Shown here: in pieces, positions 61,234 to 64,000 of the stretch
Layout: each line of letters opens with the position of its first letter
How positions within the stretch are numbered: position 1 is the stretch's first letter
Origin: Hymenobacter sp. UV11
GTDB lineage: Bacteria > Bacteroidota > Bacteroidia > Cytophagales > Hymenobacteraceae
Assembly (NCBI RefSeq): GCF_004684095.1
Contig: NZ_SRII01000016.1
Span: forward strand, 19,184-83,183
Reading direction: 5' to 3'
DNA: 64,000 nt
Translations under genes and position numbers: made by a program
Notes under the pieces: generated by a model
Database searches by the model: none
The model's input: the letters and a program-made list of their open reading frames with translations, nothing else
Told to the model about the DNA's origin: nothing

Positions 61234-62214
61234 ATGGCACGTAAAGACCTGCTCGACATCGCATCCCTTCACCGTGAGGAAATCGAGTTCCTGCTCGACC
61301 AATCCACGTCCTTTAAAAAATTGTTCGCCCACTCGGTGAAAAAAATCCCCGCCCTCGAGGGCAAGTCCGTGCTCATGCTGTTCTACGAGGCTAGCACCCG
61401 GACGCACTCCTCCTTCGAGGTCGCGGCCAAACGCCTCTCGGCGGAGGTGACGAATTTCGACGTCGCCCACTCCTCCATCACCAAGGGCGAGTCGGTACGC
61501 GAGACCATCGAGACGCTCCAGGCCATGCGGACCGACTACATCGTCGTTCGCCACAGCCACTCCGGCCTGCCCGGCATGATTGCCCGCCAAACCACAGCGT
61601 CGGTCATCAATGCCGGCGACGGGGCGCACGAGCACCCTACCCAGGCCCTGCTGGACGCCTTTACCATTAGGGAGAAATTTCCCGACCCCCGGGGTAAAAA
61701 AGTCCTCATCATCGGCGATATTCTCCACTCCCGCGTCGCGCGCTCCACCAGCACCCTGCTGCAAAAGCTGGGCGTTGAGGTTGCTTACCTCGGCCCGGGG
61801 TCGCTGGTGCCCAAATACGGCCCGGCCACCATTCCCCGCTTCACCGACTATGAGGCGGCCATGGCCTGGGCGCCCGATGTGGTGTACCTGCTGCGCGTGC
61901 AGCTGGAGCGCCAGGACGTGCAGTTTTTTCCCAGCGTGCGCGAATACCACCGGGTCTACGGCATCACCAATACCCGGCTGGCGGAAATCCGCGACCGCGG
62001 CCTCTACATTATGCACCCCGGCCCCGTGAACCGGGGGGTCGAGCTGTGCGACGCCGTCATGGACTACGAGCGCAGCCTCATCACCAACCAGGTCGAAAAC
62101 GGAATTTCCATTCGCATGGCCGTGCTCGACTGGCTCACGCCGGGCGGGGAATTCCCGCGGCAGGAATCGTATGTCGCGCGGCAGCGCGCTGGTTCAGCGC
62201 TGCTTACGTCCTAA
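61234..62214 (+). CDS. pyrB: Aspartate carbamoyltransferase catalytic chain
   Basis: The 326-residue enzyme joins carbamoyl phosphate and aspartate in pyrimidine synthesis. The N-terminal domain holds the carbamoyl-phosphate loop FYEASTRTHSSFEVAAKRL (about 50-68), HSSITKGES, VVRHSHSGLPG and GDGAHEHPTQALLDAFTIRE. The C-terminal aspartate domain has YLLRVQLERQDVQFFPS and IMHPGPVNRGVEL. No regulatory chain (pyrI) is next to it. The FYEASTRTHSSFE form and the Ser/Thr codons ending in C differ from the Cytophagales type I would expect (FFENSTRT.LSFE), which suggests transfer. pyrC follows 98 bp downstream. Confidence 0.95.
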   Translation: MARKDLLDIASLHREEIEFLLDQSTSFKKLFAHSVKKIPALEGKSVLMLFYEASTRTHSSFEVAAKRLSAEVTNFDVAHSSITKGESVRETIETLQAMRTDYIVVRHSHSGLPGMIARQTTASVINAGDGAHEHPTQALLDAFTIREKFPDPRGKKVLIIGDILHSRVARSTSTLLQKLGVEVAYLGPGSLVPKYGPATIPRFTDYEAAMAWAPDVVYLLRVQLERQDVQFFPSVREYHRVYGITNTRLAEIRDRGLYIMHPGPVNRGVELCDAVMDYERSLITNQVENGISIRMAVLDWLTPGGEFPRQESYVARQRAGSALLTS

Positions 62215-62312
62215 GCGGCGCAAGCGGCGGCTGGTGCCGCCCGTGTATTTTCTTCTCCACTAGCCAGAATATCCCTACCCCCCCCTTGCCGGTTTACAGC
62301 ACTCATCCAGCC

Positions 62313-63590
62313 ATGCTTCTCCTTCAAAACGCCCGCATCGCCTCCGAAAATTCACCCGTACTTGTCGAGGGCGATGTCCTGATTGTCGAAGGAAAAATCC
62401 AGGACATCGGCAGCAACCTGGCCATTCCCGAGGGTGCCCGGGTCATCGACGCGCGTGGTCGCATTCTTATGCCGGGCATGTTTGATGCCCACGTCCATTT
62501 CCGCGCCCCAGGGTTTGAAAACAAGGAAACCATCACTACGGGTAGCGAAGCGGCCATCAACGGCGGCATTACCGGCGTGGTGATGATGCCCAACACCCGC
62601 CCGGCCCTCGACTCGGCGACTGCGATAGCCACCGTGCTGGACAATGCCAAGCTCCGGTCCCGCATTCCGGTGTACACCTCCGGCTGCGTCACCAAGAACC
62701 GCGAGGGCAAGGAGCTGGCGGAAATCGAGGGCATGCGCGGACTCGGCGTGAAAATGCTCACCGACGACGGGGACACCACCGCCGACCCAGCAGTGCTGCT
62801 GCGGGCGATGCAGTACGCCACCGAGTTCGGGATGTTTTTTGCCAGCCACTGCGAGGTATCAGAGCTGGCCGGGCCGCGCGCCCTGAACGAAGGGGTGATG
62901 AGCTACCGGCTCGGCATCAAGGGCTCGCCGGCGTGCGCGGAGGAAATCATCATTGACCGCGACATTCGCCTGGCCCACGCGGCGGGCGCGCACGTGCACA
63001 TCCAGCACGTGTCCAGCAAGCTCGGCATGGAGACCATCCGCTGGTGGAAATCCCGCGGCGATGTAAAGGTGACGGCGGAAGTGATGCCGCACCACCTGCT
63101 ATTCACCGACGAGCACATCGGCGACTACGACACGAATTATAAGATGAACCCGCCGCTGCGGACGCAGGCCGATTGTGATGCGCTGCTGGAAGGACTCATT
63201 GAAGGCGTATTCGACCTCATTGCCACCGACCATGCGCCGCACACGCCGTTCGAAAAAGCCCAGGATTTCCTCAGCGCGCCCAATGGCATTACCGGCCTGG
63301 ATACGGCCCTTGTCTCGCTCTACCACCACTTCGTCGAGCCCGGAAAATTTGGGTGGGACGTGGTGGTGAAGCGCTATTCGGCAGAGCCCCGCCGCCTGAT
63401 GGGCCTGCCGGTAGCCGCTATCGAAGTCGGCCAAGAAGCCAACTGCGTTCTGTTCGATACCGAAGCGGAAACGACCTTCACGCGGGAATTCATGAAATCC
63501 AAATCCCAAAACACGCCCTTCATCGACCAGACGTTGAAAGGCCGGGTAGACGTGGTGATTTTAGGAACGGAAATCCTGCTGGAGCGCTGA
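62313..63590 (+). CDS. pyrC: Dihydroorotase
   Basis: ATG 62313 (MLLLQNARIASENSPVLVEG) gives 425 residues; the longer open frame overlaps pyrB and is not credible. This is an amidohydrolase barrel with the zinc ligands FDAHVHFRAPG, the downstream His in SHCEVSE and HIQHVSS, and the catalytic Asp in LIATDHAPHTPFEKAQ. NPPLRTQADCDALLEGL is the flexible-loop region. It cyclises carbamoyl aspartate to dihydroorotate, the step after PyrB. The length and motifs are of the type that often pairs with PyrB. It is followed directly by an IS630 remnant. Confidence 0.95.
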   Translation: MLLLQNARIASENSPVLVEGDVLIVEGKIQDIGSNLAIPEGARVIDARGRILMPGMFDAHVHFRAPGFENKETITTGSEAAINGGITGVVMMPNTRPALDSATAIATVLDNAKLRSRIPVYTSGCVTKNREGKELAEIEGMRGLGVKMLTDDGDTTADPAVLLRAMQYATEFGMFFASHCEVSELAGPRALNEGVMSYRLGIKGSPACAEEIIIDRDIRLAHAAGAHVHIQHVSSKLGMETIRWWKSRGDVKVTAEVMPHHLLFTDEHIGDYDTNYKMNPPLRTQADCDALLEGLIEGVFDLIATDHAPHTPFEKAQDFLSAPNGITGLDTALVSLYHHFVEPGKFGWDVVVKRYSAEPRRLMGLPVAAIEVGQEANCVLFDTEAETTFTREFMKSKSQNTPFIDQTLKGRVDVVILGTEILLER

Positions 63591-63599
63591 GGGCTCGTT

Positions 63600-63825
63600 G
63601 CGCATCGAGAATATGAAATTTACGGCTTAGTAGGGACGCGAGGTCAGGCCCAAACTCGGGGAACCAGTTGAAGAAGTCGAGCACAGCAGCTAGAAACTGG
63701 CCTTTGGTGCGGTAAAAAGTGGTGTTGATAATCTTCAGGCGCAGGTACTTCCAGAAGCGCTCCATCAGGTTCAGATTGTGCGAACAGGGGGGCTGAATTG
63801 CTTTAAACCAGGGCAAAAGCACCAA
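63600..63825 (-). pseudogene. IS630-type transposase, C-terminal remnant
   Basis: About 75 residues remain: PPCSHNLNLMERFWKYLRLK (the end of the DDE domain with the Asn and catalytic Glu of the 'N..E..W..LR' motif), then INTTFYRTKGQFLAAVLDFF and a C-terminal helix. The N-terminal HTH and the first two acidic residues are gone. The frame runs antisense into the 3' end of pyrC without a stop, which means only that the remnant was joined there. Confidence 0.8.
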
Positions 63826-63849
63826 AAGGTAAGTTAGCGACCTTTGGGG

Positions 63850-64000
63850 ATGAAAGAAGAAGTAGCGGATTTCTTTTGGCAGGTAACGGACTATCGGGTG
63901 GAAGGGCGCTGTCTACACGAGCTAAGCGATATTATTTGGCTGGTGCTGTGCGGCTTACTGGCTGATTGCGAAGATTTTGAGCAGATTTATGATTACGCCT
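63850..64000 (+). CDS. ISAs1-family transposase, N-terminal part (runs off window)
   Basis: ATG 63850 opens MKEEVADFFWQVTDYRVEGR, then LHELSDIIWLVLCGLLADCE and a D-F-E-Q-I stretch. This is the N-terminal transposase-associated domain of ISAs1-family elements (DxR..G...H.L.DIL...L). Only 50 codons are inside the window, so completeness cannot be judged. The bases before it (TAAGTTAGCGACCTTTGGGG) may hold the element terminus. Confidence 0.75.
   Translation, partial: MKEEVADFFWQVTDYRVEGRCLHELSDIIWLVLCGLLADCEDFEQIYDYA

Noticed and set aside
62046..62312. Upstream extension of the dihydroorotase frame
   Set aside because: It overlaps the end of pyrB in another frame; the ATG at 62313 gives the normal N-terminus of dihydroorotases.
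63520..63599. C-terminal extension of the IS630 fragment into pyrC
   Set aside because: This part is antisense to the conserved end of pyrC and is not transposase sequence.
1..64000. tRNA, rRNA or tmRNA genes
   Set aside because: I read through the intergenic regions and found no cloverleaf-like sequence with a T-loop or any rRNA segment.

Overview
The window looks like part of a large plasmid or secondary replicon of a Bacteroidota bacterium, most likely a Cytophagales member of the Hymenobacter type. Three things support this. There are SusC/SusD outer-membrane glycan-uptake pairs. The few recognisable promoters are of the TAnnTTTG type. The DNA is GC-rich and saturated with the word CCCTACCCC or its complement. 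The left end carries a plasmid maintenance module: the 3' end of parA, a small ribbon-helix-helix-like gene, an AT-rich stretch, ten tandem iterons and a Rep_3-type initiator that begins immediately after the last iteron and carries an eleventh copy inside its coding sequence.

The rest is polysaccharide utilisation loci (PULs) separated by decayed insertion sequences. (1) About 4.4-25.6 kb, almost all on the minus strand, is a glucuronoarabinoxylan degradation locus: GH39, GH67, several GH43, GH95, a tandem CE1-CE1 esterase, GH8, a double GH43 and GH29. It ends at a SusD gene whose 5' part was replaced by an IS3-family remnant. No SusC partner, endoxylanase or regulator remains in the window. 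(2) About 28-42.3 kb is a chitin or N-acetylglucosamine locus: GH20, SusD, SusC, GH18, an MFS sugar permease, a NagB-PIG-L fusion and a divergent LacI-family regulator. Two pairs of a GTGTGCGCACAC palindrome, each pair spaced exactly 31 bp, lie upstream of the susC operon and of the NagB-fusion operon and define a likely regulon. (3) About 42.5-59.9 kb is a high-mannose N-glycan locus: LacI regulator, two GH92, SusC, SusD, a basic-secretory-protein-like metalloprotease, GH125, glycosylasparaginase, CutC, a ROK kinase and a GH2 beta-mannosidase. The GH2 gene is broken by a nonsense codon and then truncated by an IS4-type remnant. (4) About 61.2-63.6 kb holds pyrB-pyrC, preceded by a possible structured leader or small RNA with a terminator. 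IS630 and ISAs1 pieces close the window.

In all three PULs the susD gene is followed by an inverted repeat before the next enzyme gene, which suggests a shared way of making more transporter than enzyme. Each locus couples outer-membrane binding and uptake (SusCD) with secreted or periplasmic hydrolases. The GlcNAc locus also covers inner-membrane import and cytoplasmic deacetylation and deamination.
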